A model generated the notes under the pieces. That model was given only the letters and a program-made list of their open reading frames with translations. It made no database searches and was not told where the DNA came from. A stretch of DNA of 29,894 nucleotides. Origin: Glutinoglossum americanum (lineage: Eukaryota; Ascomycota; Geoglossomycetes; Geoglossales; Geoglossaceae). The stretch is from positions 1 to 29,894 of the forward strand of contig JAGHQL010000243.1 of assembly GCA_020080175.1 (NCBI GenBank), read 5' to 3'. The position numbers and the translations under genes were made by a program. Of this stretch, positions 11,386-22,993 are shown one piece after another (within the stretch, counting starts at the first letter, position 1; each line of letters begins with the position of its first letter).

Positions 11386-13086
11386 ATGCTAATACTATCA
11401 ATATTATCCTTATTATTATCTAATTCAGTCACTTTAAGACGAGATAAATCAATACTTTATTCTAGGGTAGCCATCATAATTTTACTTTATTCTTCTTTAC
11501 TAGGATTAGTAAGTTTATATATTAAATATATAGACAAAGGAATAGGTTTATATGGAGGCTTATTCCACATAACATCTAATACACAAATATTTCACATATT
11601 TATATTTTTGATAAGTGCTGCCATTTTGCAATTAACTAGTTTTTATCCTAGAAAATTATTAATACCTGAACATTCTTCAATATATAGACTATTATTTTAT
11701 AAATTTAATTTTTATAATCATATGATTCAAAATAAAATGGGAGAACAATTTACAATTATAGAATACTCATTAATATTATTATTTATAACAACAGGTGCTA
11801 CATTTTTAATTTCTACTAGTGATTTGGTTTCTATTTTTTTATCTATAGAATTACAAAGTTATGGTTTATATCTATTATCTACATTATATAGAAATTCAGA
11901 ATTAGCTACATCAGCCGGTCTTACTTATTTTTTATTAGGTAGTTTATCTTCTTGTTTCATACTTTTAGGTATATGTTTGTTGTATGCAAATTCGGGTACA
12001 ACTAATCTTGATGGTTTATATGTAATAACTAGCTTATCTGATATGTTTAACGATAATACTAGTAATATTTTATATTGATATAAACCTTATTATATAAATT
12101 TTTCTCTGCTTATATTGTCCATAGGGTTTTTGTTTAAAATTTCTGCTGCACCTTTTCATTTTTGATCTCCTTATGTTTATGATGCTATACCTACAATAGT
12201 GACAACATTTGTAGCAATAATAGCTAAAATATCAATATTTGTATTTTTATTAGAATTAGTTCATTATACTAGCAATTCATTGTTTGCATTTCAGTTTAGT
12301 TGAACTTCTAGTTTATTATTAAGTTCTTTATTGTCTTTAATAATAGGTACAATAGTTGGTTTAACTCAATTTAGAATAAAAAGATTATTTGCATATAGTA
12401 CAATTTCACACGTAGGTTTTATATTGTTAGCTTTAAGTATTAATAGTATAGAATCAATACAAGCATTTATTTTTTATTTAATGCAATATACTATTTCTAA
12501 TTTAAATGCATTTATTATATTAGTTACTATAGGATTTTCTATTTTTTATTATGTTAATGACAATAAAGATGATAAAGAATTTAATAAATTGTTAGATAAA
12601 AATTTATCACCTATACAATTAATTAGTCAATTAAAAGGTTATTTTTTTGTAAATCCTGTCTTAGCTTTAAGTTTAACTATAACTATATTTTCTTTTGTTG
12701 GTATACCTCCTCTTATAGGATTTTTTGCTAAACAAATGGTTTTATCTGCCGCTCTAGATAATGGTTATATTTTCTTAGTTTTAGTAGCTATATTAACTAG
12801 TGTTATTAGTGCTGTTTATTATTTAGGTATTATAAAACAAGTATTTTTTGACAAATCTGATTATAAAATGAATATAATGCTAATGTATTGTAGATATTTT
12901 GGTAATATTTCTTATAAAAATACACATGTTAAACATGTAATATATAAAATTGAACACATTTTTTTATCAAGTTCTTTAACTATTACTATATCTATTTTAA
13001 CTTTAATAATATTATTGTTTATATTCATCCCTCAAGAATGATTAAGTATGGCTAATATATTAGCATTAATATTATTTAATCCTTAA
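11386..13086 (+). CDS. nad2: NADH dehydrogenase subunit 2
   Basis: Nad2 is an antiporter-like, proton-translocating membrane subunit of complex I. The frame reads from ATG 11386 through TGA tryptophans to TAA 13084-13086, 566 residues, within the fungal range. Family signs are the hydrophobic multi-span layout, [17 protein letters not shown] with the conserved glutamate near residue 156, [17 protein letters not shown], the lysine-bearing [19 protein letters not shown], and [15 protein letters not shown]. The start follows trnM with no gap. The stop is immediately followed by nad3 ATG (TAAATG), so the two are surely cotranscribed. No intron is seen. Confidence 0.96.
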
Positions 13087-13524
13087 ATGACTAGTACAAC
13101 TTTTTTTTTCCTTTTTATTCCTTTATTGGCTTTTATTTTATTAGCTGTTAATTTAATATTCGCTCCTCATAATCCTTACCATGAAAAATCATCACCTTTT
13201 GAGTGTGGTTTTTATTCATTCCTTCATCAAAATAGAACTCAATTTCACATTTCTTTCTTCATTTATGCTTTATTATTTTTACTTTTTGACTTAGAAATTT
13301 TATTAATTTATCCTTATATTGTTAGTGCTTATATTAATTCTATATATGGTTTAATTATTGTTATTATTTTATTAATTATTCTTACTATTGGGTTTGTTTT
13401 TGAATTAGGTAAAGGTGCTTTAAAAATTAGTTCAAGACAAAATACAGATATAAATAATGTATATAATTATGAAAATAAAATCAAAGACATATATACATAT
13501 ATTCAATCTTTATATAATAAATAA
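13087..13524 (+). CDS. nad3: NADH dehydrogenase subunit 3
   Basis: Nad3 is a three-helix complex I membrane subunit near the quinone site. The 145 residues include the signature YHEKSSPFECGF with the conserved cysteine of the active/deactive switch loop near residue 40, then the second helix with FFIYALLFLLFDLEILLIYP (conserved Asp/Glu), and ELGKGALKI. The tail of about 25 residues beyond this is Asn/Tyr-rich and poorly conserved. Confidence 0.96.
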   Translation: MTSTTFFFLFIPLLAFILLAVNLIFAPHNPYHEKSSPFECGFYSFLHQNRTQFHISFFIYALLFLLFDLEILLIYPYIVSAYINSIYGLIIVIILLIILTIGFVFELGKGALKISSRQNTDINNVYNYENKIKDIYTYIQSLYNK

Positions 13525-13822
13525 TATATGTTCTTATAAGTTATAAATTTTAATTATATATACAGAAAGGGGAGGGAATGATAGGTTAGATAGTATAATA
13601 TATACTATCTTTTAAATTTTAAAAGTTTCGATATAAAATACTGTCCTTTAGTATTTAATTATAACAATTGTTATAATCAATTACGTTTAATATATTAAAC
13701 GTAATTATCGTTTTAAACTTCACTTTAAAATGAAGTAATATTACTCGACCCTTATACATAAAAATTTTATTTTATATAATCTAATTTACACACAACAATT
13801 TAACACAGTTATACTTTTTTTA
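13525..13822. repeat. nad3-cox2 spacer with an array of six inverted repeats
   Basis: No gene is visible. Between 13588 and 13736 six hairpin-capable units follow each other: 13588-13610 (arms AGATAGTAT/ATACTATCT), 13609-13625 (CTTTTAAA/TTTAAAAG), 13636-13656 (AAATACT/AGTATTT), 13658-13677 (perfect 20-nt palindrome), 13679-13706 (perfect 28-nt palindrome with half-site AATTACGTTTAATA) and 13717-13736 (ACTTCA/TGAAGT). A G-rich run (GAAAGGGGAGGGAATG) precedes them at 13565. Such arrays recall mobile hairpin elements of fungal mtDNA, but could also be RNA processing or stability elements. Confidence 0.85.
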
Positions 13823-14578
13823 ATGCTTAATTTATTACCTAAATATATGTATGATTATTGTGATGCACCAAAACCATGAGGTTTATATTTTCAAGACAGT
13901 GCATCGCCACATATGGAGGGATTAGTAGAATTACATGATAATATCATGTTTTATTTATTTATAATATTATTTGGTGTAGGTTGAATAATAATATCAATAA
14001 TGATAAATTTTATTTATACAAAATCACCTATATCACATAAATATTTAAATCATGGAACTTTAATTGAATTAATTTGAACTATTACACCAGCCTTAATTTT
14101 AATACTTATTGCTTTTCCATCTTTTAAATTATTATTTTTAATGGATGAGGGTAATGATCCAGCTATGTCTATACTAGCTGAAGGACACCAATGATATTGA
14201 AGTTATCAATATCCAGATTTCTTGAATAATGATGATGAATTTATTGAGTTTGATTCATATTTAATACCAGAATCTGATTTAGATGATGGAGCTTTAAGAA
14301 TGTTAGAAGTAGATAATAGAGTTATTCTTCCTGAATTAACAGATATTAGATTTATTGTTACTGCTGCAGATGTTATACATAGTTTTGCTTGTCCAGCCTT
14401 AGGTATTAAATCTGATGCCTATCCAGGGCGTTTAAACCAAACTTCTGTATTTATAAATAGAGAAGGTGTATTTTATGGACAATGTTCTGAAATATGTGGT
14501 GTACTGCATAGTTCTATGCCTATTGTAATAGAATCAGTGTCTATTGAAAAATTTTTATCTTGATTAGCTGAACAATAA
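13823..14578 (+). CDS. cox2: cytochrome c oxidase subunit 2
   Basis: Cox2 carries the CuA centre that accepts electrons from cytochrome c. The 251-residue product starts [20 protein letters not shown]; fungal Cox2 N-termini are usually cleaved around the DAPKPW region. Two membrane helices follow, then the aromatic WYWSYQYPDF segment. The CuA site [13 protein letters not shown] near residues 219-231 holds both cysteines and the distal His and Met, with the upstream His in [13 protein letters not shown]. The end is WLAEQ-TAA 14576-14578, just after a TGA tryptophan. Confidence 0.97.
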
Positions 14579-14904
14579 TATAATATATTTATATAATAAT
14601 ATGTATATATAATTATATTTATATTTATAGCTACCACTTTAATTATTGCAATTATTAGTGATTGATTAGTTATATAGTAAATTATTATAGTTAATATTAT
14701 CTATATTATTTGCTTTAAACTTTGTATTTGTATTTACCATATAAATAGAGTTATTTTAGTTGACGCTTATCTTAATATTGCTTTCCACGATATTACCTTA
14801 TACTTTTGATTACTTTCAATTTTTTGAAATTATATAAGATTTCATCGTATATATGCATACATATTATGTAGTTATGATTATGATTAAACAAGAAATAAAA
14901 AAAA
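14579..14904. other. cox2-nad4L spacer
   Basis: The 326-bp spacer has no intact gene. Its centre resembles an internal part of cox1 (separate entry at 14622). The remainder is AT-rich, with a short poly-A run just before the nad4L start. Confidence 0.8.
14622..14806 (+). pseudogene. decayed fragment of cox1
   Basis: Two stretches match cox1 in the same order and strand. 14622-14670 (GCTACCACTTTAATTATTGC and GTGATTGATTAGTTA) resembles cox1 2450-2518. 14701-14806 resembles cox1 2550-2657, sharing TTATTTGCT, TTTGTATTT, GAGTTATTTTAG, CTT-ATATTGCTTT and GATA. The corresponding protein region covers [10 protein letters not shown] to [10 protein letters not shown]. The copy is shortened between and within the two parts, and its frame is broken by stops (for example TAAATAG after the TTTACCAT match) and small gaps. 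Divergence is high, so it is old. It may descend from a cox1 duplicate made by recombination. Confidence 0.72.
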
Positions 14905-15174
14905 ATGAATTTAACATTAATACTTTTTTTAATAGGAATCTTAGGTTTTGTTCTAAATAGAAAAAATATAATCTTAATGCTTATTTCTATAGAAATAATG
15001 TTATTATCTATTACAATTTTAATATTGATAAGTTCACTTAGCTTTGATGATATATTAGGTCAAACATTTGCTGTTTATATTATAGCAATAGCTGGTGCAG
15101 AATCAGCTATAGGTCTAGGTATTTTAGTAGCTTATTATAGATTAAGAGGAAGTATTACAATAGAATATAAATAA
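14905..15174 (+). CDS. nad4L: NADH dehydrogenase subunit 4L
   Basis: Nad4L is a three-helix complex I membrane subunit of the proton channel near the quinone cavity. The 89-residue product is full length. It has the conserved [16 protein letters not shown] with its glutamate, and [20 protein letters not shown] with the second conserved glutamate. The stop TAA overlaps the nad5 start by one base (TAATG), the usual arrangement in Pezizomycotina, which implies coupled translation. Confidence 0.97.
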   Translation: MNLTLILFLIGILGFVLNRKNIILMLISIEIMLLSITILILISSLSFDDILGQTFAVYIIAIAGAESAIGLGILVAYYRLRGSITIEYK

Positions 15175-18137
15175 TGTATTTAGCTATAATTGTCTTACCT
15201 TTATTAGGATCGTTCGTTTCGGGGTTTTTTGGTAGAAAAATTGGAGTTTTTGGAGCACAAATAATAACATGTGGTTCTGTAATAACAACAACATTAATGG
15301 CCATATTGGCTTTTATTGAAGTAGGTTTAAATAATATACCTGTATCAATACAATTATTCAGATGAATAGATTCGGAATCACTTAATGTACTATGAGGTTT
15401 TTATTTTGATTCTTTAACAGTATCTATGTTAATACCTGTATTAATAGTATCTTCTTTAGTACATGTATACTCAATAGGATATATGAGTAATGATCCGCAT
15501 AATCAAAGATTTTTTAGCTATTTAAGTTTATTTACTTTTATGATGATAATACTTGTTACAGCTAATAATTTTTTATTGATGTTTGTTGGTTGAGAAGGAG
15601 TAGGAATTTGTTCATATCTTCTTGTAAGTTTTTGATTTACTAGAATAGCTGCAAATCAAAGTTCTATGTCTGCTTTTTTAACAAACAGGGTTGGTGATTG
15701 TTTTTTAACAATAGGTATATTTGCTATATTGTGATCTTTTGGTAATATAGATTATTCTACAGTATTTTCATTAGCACCATATATTAATGAAAATATTGTT
15801 ACTATAGTTGGTATATGTTTATTAATAGGTGCTATGGCTAAAAGTTCTCAAGTTGGATTGCATGTTTGATTACCTATGGCTATGGAAGGTCCTACACCTG
15901 TTTCTGCATTAATACATGCAGCTACTATGGTAACAGCTGGTGTATATTTATTAATGAGAACATCTCCCTTAATAGAATATAGTTCTACAGTTTTAATATT
16001 ATGTTTATGAGTAGGAGCTATTACTACTATATTTAGTTCTCTTATAGGTTTATTTCAACAAGATATTAAAAAAGTTATAGCTTATTCTACTATGAGTCAA
16101 TTAGGTATGATGGTAATAGCTGTAGGTTTGTCATCCTATAATATAGCTTTATTTCATTTAGTTAATCATGCTTTCTATAAAGGTCTTCTTTTCTTAGGTG
16201 CTGGAGCTGTAATACATGCTGTAGCTGACAATCAAGATTTTAGAAAATATGGTGGACTAAGACCATTTTTACCTTTAACATATTCAGTTATGCTAATAGC
16301 TTCTCTTAGTTTAGTTGCTTTCCCTTTCATGACTGGGTTTTATTCTAAAGACTTTATACTTGAATCAGCATATGGTCAATTTTATTTTTCTAGTACTGTT
16401 GTTTATTTCATAGCTACTATTGGTGCTATGTTTACTACATTATATTCAGTTAAAGTTTTATATTTAACTTTTTTAACTAATCCTAATGGACCTTTAATTA
16501 ATTATAAACAAGCTCATGAAGGTGATATATTTATGAGTTTACCTTTAATTATTTTAGCTATTTTTTCAATATTCTTTGGTTATATTACTAAAGATATTTT
16601 TATAGGATTAGGTTCTAATTTTTTTGTGGATAATAGTTTATTTATTCATCCTTCACATGAAATAATGCTTAATACTGAATTTGCTGTTAGTACTTTTTTT
16701 AAATTGTTACCTTTAATATTTACTATATTATTAAGTATATTATCTATAATTTTATCGGAATTTTTATCCAAATTACTTCTAAAATTTAAATTTTCTAATC
16801 TTGGTTATAATATATTTAGTTTTTTTAATCAGCGTTTCTTAATTGAACTTTTTTATAATAAATATATTACTGGTGTTATCTTAAAATTAGGTGGTCAAAC
16901 AACTAAGATTATAGATAAAGGTTCTATTGAATTGTTAGGACCTTATGGTTTAGAAAGGGGATTACTTAATATAAGTAAAAATATTGCTAGTTTAGATACT
17001 GGTGTTATAACATTTTATGCTTTATATATTTTAATAGGACTAATTTTCTATATATTAACACCTTACCTTTCTTTAGTTAATAATAGTTTATTATTATTAA
17101 TATTATTTGGTTTATTTAGTATAACTAAAAATAAACTACCTGTTATTAGTATTCCAACTCCTCCTACTAAATCATGTTATTATGTACATTGATCTCAATA
17201 TAGTAGTTTTGATTTAACGATGTTGTTATATAATATTAAAGAAAAATTCTTTAATATAAAAAACATTCTTACTATTTTGATAGTTTCTTTATTAATATTT
17301 ATTGTTAGATATATTTTGCTATATTTAGGTTATCCTCCTAATATATCATTTGTTTTATTTTATTTATTTAAAGGTATTAAAACTATATTAAATAGTCTAA
17401 TAGATGATTCTAATATATTTATGTATATAGAAAGTAAAATAGGTGATATAAATTCTTTTAATAAAAATTATAATGATAAAGAATTAAAAAATTTTCATAT
17501 ACTTTGTATGGATAGAGAAAAAATAGAGGAATTTCAAAAGGTACCTACAATTAGTCAGGCTAACCCTGATAATAAATGAAATCAATGAACACCTGGACTT
17601 AAACCTGTACCAGGGACAGTTACTCCTGATGTAGAAGATATGTGTTATACACCGGCTGAAAAATTAGAATGATTACAATTTTTTCAAAATAAGCGTTTAA
17701 ATCTATATAAAACAGAACCTATGTTAAAAGAAGTAAATCTAGATTTACTAGATAAAAAATCTAATATAGCGCAGCATAAATTAAAAGAGCTTTATGATGC
17801 TCAACGGGGTTTAGAACAATGAAAAAAATATGGTAATGATTTTTGGCAACAAAGTCCTCCATATTCAGTACGAACTACTCAACAAAATTGTGTTAGACAA
17901 CTTATTGATATTAATAAAATATTAGGTAGAGAATATAGCCCTGAAGTGATAAAGGATACAGCAAATAAGCGGGAAGTTTATTTGCGTGTTAATAAAAAAT
18001 GAAGCGATACATTTAATGGCTTATATAAAGATCAATTGAACAGACCTTATTTTATAGAAATACGTGAATCAATTAAAACTGAATCATCTTTATCTAGTTC
18101 TTCTAGGTCTGATTCACCTATCCAAGAGTATAATTAA
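15174..18137 (+). CDS. nad5: NADH dehydrogenase subunit 5 with a ~305-residue in-frame C-terminal extension
   Basis: Nad5 is the distal antiporter-like proton pump subunit of complex I. Residues 1 to about 682 are ordinary Nad5: [18 protein letters not shown], the channel block [20 protein letters not shown], and [18 protein letters not shown]. The frame does not stop there. It passes TGA at 17190 and reaches M683 at 17220, then runs to TAA 18135-18137, 987 residues in all. The extension has one membrane helix (about 698-718), the motif LGYPPN, then a hydrophilic domain with a Pro-rich stretch ([18 protein letters not shown]), probable helices rich in Lys/Glu/Gln, and a Ser-rich end ([12 protein letters not shown]). 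It contains one TGG tryptophan and codons such as CGG, GCG and CAG that are scarce in neighbouring genes. I do not recognise the domain. It could instead be a separate protein started at ATG 17220. The Nad5 body is certain; whether a fusion protein is made is not. Confidence 0.93.
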
Positions 18138-18208
18138 AATTATATAAGTGAAGGTGTAAATATATTTATAGCTATAGTTTGTTATTTATATATATATATA
18201 TATTTAAG

Positions 18209-18278
18209 GGATATGTAGCAGTAGGTACTGCATTTTGATTGCAGATCTTAAATATGGGGTTCAATTCCTCCATATCCT
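18209..18278 (+). tRNA. trnC: tRNA-Cys (GCA), weak anticodon stem
   Basis: Acceptor GGATATG pairs perfectly with CATATCC. The D arm GCAG-TAGGTA-CTGC is strong, and the T arm has a TTCAATT loop. The anticodon region TTTGA-TTGCAGA-TCTTA gives GCA but with a poorly paired stem. An alternative stem CTGCA/TGCAG would expose TTG (Gln), but that sacrifices the D arm, and a good Gln tRNA exists elsewhere. Cys would otherwise be missing from the set. Confidence 0.72.
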
Positions 18279-18417
18279 TATTATACATTAGTATAAGATA
18301 TTGTATTGTTAAGATAAATATAAATTATTTATTAATTATAAAGATTTATATTTATCTATATATGTATAAAAGGTAAATAAATACATGTATAAATATATAA
18401 AATAAATAATTAATACT

Positions 18418-18690
18418 ATGAAAATTTTAAAATTTTTTACAGTCTTAAAGCAAAAGCCTTTTAATTTTAATAGATTAATTGCTTTATTTATATCTGGCAT
18501 CATTATTTTTTGTTTTAAATATTATTTTAGTTATATAGGTTATGTTCCCGACTTTTCACTTATATTTATTATTTTTTGTGGATTATTAAAATCTATTATA
18601 TTTATTTGTGTAGAATCTATTCGTGTGCCTTATTTAAATACTATTGATGATATATCAAAAATTAAAAAATATATTAATAATAAAGAATAA
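18418..18690 (+). CDS. unknown 90-residue membrane ORF, paralogue of the nad5 extension
   Basis: The function is unknown. ATG 18418 to TAA 18688 encodes a Lys-rich N-terminus (MKILKFFTVLKQK), one or two hydrophobic helices (about residues 19-40 and 46-63), and a short charged tail ending IKKYINNKE. It aligns with the membrane part of the nad5 extension: KPFNFNRLIALFISGIII / [18 protein letters not shown], then YYFSYIGYVPDFS / [13 protein letters not shown], then CGLLKSIIF / KGIKTILNS. It lacks the large hydrophilic domain. It could be a truncated duplicate or a shorter functional member of the family. Composition resembles the surrounding AT-rich DNA. Confidence 0.6.
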   Translation: MKILKFFTVLKQKPFNFNRLIALFISGIIIFCFKYYFSYIGYVPDFSLIFIIFCGLLKSIIFICVESIRVPYLNTIDDISKIKKYINNKE

Positions 18691-19406
<716 letters not shown>

Positions 19407-19844
19407 TATATATATAATATAATTTAAAATACATATATTATATAAAATATTTATAGTAGATTAGGTTGTTTTAGTGTGTTTTATTAATTAAAAACCATAT
19501 TAAAACTTTAAATTCATCTTTCTTTATAAAAAGGTAAATTATAATTATATATATAACAAATTAAAAACAATTTAATTTAATAATATGTAATATTCATCTT
19601 TTACTATTATTTTATATAATATCATTTAGTATAACAGTAATAATAATAAGTAATATTTTAATATTAAAATTAATACTATATATTTATTAGTATTAATAAC
19701 ATTTCTTAATTTTTTCTTTAGAAAAATAACCTATAATATCCTATTTTATATTTATAAAAAATATTATAATATATATTCTTATAATACATTTAATTTAGCT
19801 TTATTTTTATTTTTAAGAAAAACAAAATTTTAAATCATTAATAT
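19407..19844. other. AT-rich spacer between atp9 and nad1
   Basis: These 438 bases are A/T-dominated. I find no gene, tRNA or strong inverted repeat in them. Confidence 0.7.
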
Positions 19845-20936
19845 ATGTTATATATACCCACATTTATTTCAATTATAGAAGTTATATTAGTAATTGTACC
19901 TATTTTATTAACTGTAGCTTTCGTAACTGTAGCTGAAAGAAAAACAATGGCTAGTATGCAAAGAAGAATAGGGCCTAATATTGTGGGATACTATGGTCTT
20001 TTACAAGCATTTGCCGATGCTTTAAAGCTTCTTTTAAAAGAATATGTATCTCCAACACAAGCTAATTTAATACTATTTTTTCTTGGTCCTATAATAACTT
20101 TAATTTTTTCATTACTTGGTTATATAGTAATACCATATGGGCCAGGTTTAGCTATAACTGATTTTAATTTAGGTATACTTTATATGTTAGCAGTATCTTC
20201 ATTATCTACCTATGGTATATTATTAGCAGGTTGATCTGCTAATTCTAAATATGCTTTTTTAGGTTCACTTAGAAGTACAGCTCAATTAATTAGTTATGAA
20301 TTAATTTTAAGTTCTGCTATATTAATAGTTATTTTATTAACAGGTAGTTTAAGTTTAACTGTAAATATTGAATCACAAAGAGCTATTTGATTTTTAATAC
20401 CATTATTTCCAATATTTGTTATTTTTTTTTTAGGTTCTGTAGCTGAAACTAATAGAGCTCCCTTTGATTTAGCTGAAGCTGAATCTGAACTTGTTAGTGG
20501 GTTTATGACAGAACATGCTGCAGTTATTTTTGTATTTTTCTTTTTAGCCGAATATGCTAGTATAATTTTAATTTGTATTTTAACTAGTGTATTATATCTA
20601 GGTGGATATCTTATCGATTTAAATTTTTTAATCAATATATTACAATATATTGATTTTGATTTTTACATTGATATTATTAGTAATACAAATAATGATAATT
20701 TAATATATAATCCATTATTAGAAGGTATATTTTATGGTATAATTCTAGGATTAAAAACTTGTGTTATGATATTCATTTTTATATGAGTTAGAGCTTCTTT
20801 TCCAAGGATACGTTTTGATCAGTTAATGTCATATTGTTGAATTATATTATTACCTTTAGTAATAGCTTTTATTATATTAATACCTTGTATTATATATAGT
20901 TGTGACATATTACCTACAAATATAATGTTATTCTAA
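19845..20936 (+). CDS. nad1: NADH dehydrogenase subunit 1
   Basis: Nad1 is the complex I membrane subunit that forms much of the quinone-binding chamber. The frame encodes 363 residues to TAA 20934. Family hallmarks: [24 protein letters not shown] near residues 27-50, the loop [23 protein letters not shown] near 202-224 with its conserved acidic residues, and [19 protein letters not shown] near the end. A nonconserved insert rich in Asp/Asn ([16 protein letters not shown]) lies before the last helices, as in several fungi. No intron. Confidence 0.97.
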
Positions 20937-21220
20937 AATTATTTTTATTAATCAAGTAATAGTATTCTTGTATTATAGGTTAATTATATATATTTATATA
21001 ATTAACTAATAACCTAAAAACCTTATATATTTATATGGTGTTACATAATAACCAAAACAATTTATTAATATAGCCTCTTCAATTAGGTTATATTAATATT
21101 AGATAAATGAGTAAAAGGGTGAAAATATAAAATGAGTAAATAAAGTGAAGGGTGTGGGAAATAATTAATATATATATTAAATTTATTATATATATATTTA
21201 TATACATATAAATAAATAAT
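20937..21220. other. nad1-nad4 spacer with imperfect hairpin and purine-rich tract
   Basis: A nested inverted repeat lies at 20977-21015: outer arms AGGTTA/TAACCT and inner TTAATTATA/TATAATTAA. A purine-rich run follows at about 21107-21163 (GAGTAAAAGGGTGAAAATAT, later GTGAAGGGTGTGGGAAAT). No gene is visible in these 284 bases. Confidence 0.65.
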
Positions 21221-22690
21221 ATGTTGCTTTTTTTATTGTTATTAATACCTATTATAGGTATATTTGTTATTTCTATGAGTACATTTTATGATGATTTAGA
21301 TAAAAAAAAAATAAGACAATTTAAATTTATTGCTTTAACAACATCTATAATAAATTTAATTGTTTCTTTAATTATATTTATATTGTTTGATTTTAGTTCT
21401 AATCAATTTCAATTTGTACAAGAATATCATCAAATAAGTTCTTTTGAGATTTATTTAGGTTTAGATGGTTTATCTATATATTTCGTATTATTAACAACTA
21501 TAATTATACCTATTTCATTATTATCTAATTGAAGTTCAATTACTGAAAATATTAGATCATTTTTAATAATAATTTTATTATTGGAAACTTTACTATTAGC
21601 TGTTTTTTTAGTGCTAGATATATTATTGTTTTATATATTTTTTGAAAGTATATTACCTCCTTTATTTATATTAATAGGATTATATGGTTCTAATAATAGA
21701 GTAAGAGCTAGTTTTTACTTATTTTTATATACATTATTAGGATCTTTATTTTTATTGCTATCTATCCTTACGATGTCTTCTATAATGGGAAGTACAGATT
21801 TTGATGCTTTATATAAAACTAATTTTAATTACTTAACACAATTATTTTTATTTTATGGTATATTTATAGCTTTTGCTGTTAAGACACCTACTATTTTTTT
21901 AAACACATGACTTTTGAAAGCTCATGTTGAATCACCTTTAGCTGGTAGTATTATTTTAGCTGCTATAGTTTTGAAATTAAGTTTATACGGTATACTTAGA
22001 TTAATTTTACCTTTACTACCTAAAGCTTCTTTAGATTATACTTATATAATATATCTTATAGGTGTTATAACTATAATATATGCTAGTTTTAGTACTTTAA
22101 GAACTATCGATGTTAAAGAGCTTATCGCTTATTCTTCTGTATCTCATGCAGCTGTATATCTTTTAGGTGTATTTAGTAATACTATTCAGGGTATAGAAGG
22201 TGGTATAATTTTAGGTTTAGCTCATGGTTTTGTATCTTCTGGTTTATTTATTTGTGCTGGAGGTATTTTATATGATAGATCATCTACTAGATTAATTACT
22301 TTTTACAGAGGTATAACTCAAATAATGCCTTTATTTTCTATTTTATTCTTTATTTTATCACTAGGAAACTGTGGTGTTCCTCTTACTCTAAATTTTGTAG
22401 GTGAATTTATGTCTTTATATGGTGTATTTGAAAGATTGCCTTTATTAGGTGTTATTGCTAGTAGTTCAATTGTATTTTCGGCTGGTTATACTATATTTAT
22501 GTTTAACCGTATAGCATTTGGAGGATCGCTATCAAAATGATTCCAAGTTAGTGTACAAGATTTAAATAAACGTGAATTCTTTGTTTTATTTACGTTAAGT
22601 ATGTTTGTAGTCATATTAGGTATATATCCAGTTCCTATATTAGATGGATTACATTATTCTATAACATCTCTTATATATTCTGGATCTTAG
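21221..22690 (+). CDS. nad4: NADH dehydrogenase subunit 4
   Basis: Nad4 is one of the antiporter-like proton pumps of complex I. The frame runs from ATG 21221 to TAG 22688-22690, 489 residues, the usual length. Signatures: FFESILPPLFILIGLYGS with the conserved glutamate, KTPTIFLNTWLLKAHVESPLAGS with the conserved lysine and the H-E pair, the block DVKELIAYSSVSHAAVYLLG, and LAHGFVSSGLFICAG. TGA tryptophans occur at NTWLLK and SKWFQV. It is the only core gene where I noted a TAG stop. Like the other nad genes it has no intron. Confidence 0.97.
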
Positions 22691-22846
22691 TATATAAAAT
22701 AATATAAATTTATATTATTTTATATATTTAAAAGTTTATATTATAATTTTAAAACCTTTATTTTTAATTAAATTACGATACACAAACAATAAATTATTTA
22801 ATTTTATATTGTCAGTATCTAGATATATTAAATAGTAATTAACAAA

Positions 22847-22993
22847 ATGCCACAATTAGTACCTTTTTTTTTTATAAATCAAGTAATATTTGCTTTCATA
22901 TTGCTAGTATTAATGTTATACATATTTTCAAAGTATATATTACCTAGTAGATTACAATTATTTATAACACGTCTATTTATAAGTAAATTATAA
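22847..22993 (+). CDS. atp8: ATP synthase subunit 8
   Basis: Atp8 is a small single-helix subunit of the F0 stator that holds Atp6 in place. The 48-residue product begins MPQLVPFFFINQ, the fungal signature, followed by one helix (VIFAFILLVLMLYIFSKYIL) and the basic end RLQLFITRLFISKL. Length is exactly typical. Its position is odd: atp8 normally sits right before atp6 in Pezizomycotina, but here cob lies between them. Confidence 0.95.
   Translation: MPQLVPFFFINQVIFAFILLVLMLYIFSKYILPSRLQLFITRLFISKL

Noticed and set aside
12076-12330. Apparent break in nad2 (and similar breaks in cox1, cox2, nad4, nad5, nad6 and atp6) suggesting pseudogenes or introns.
   Set aside because: The interruptions are TGA codons read as tryptophan; with code 4 the frames are continuous.
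20294-20635. A 113-codon frame on the minus strand.
   Set aside because: It is antisense to well-conserved nad1; all genuine genes here are on the plus strand.
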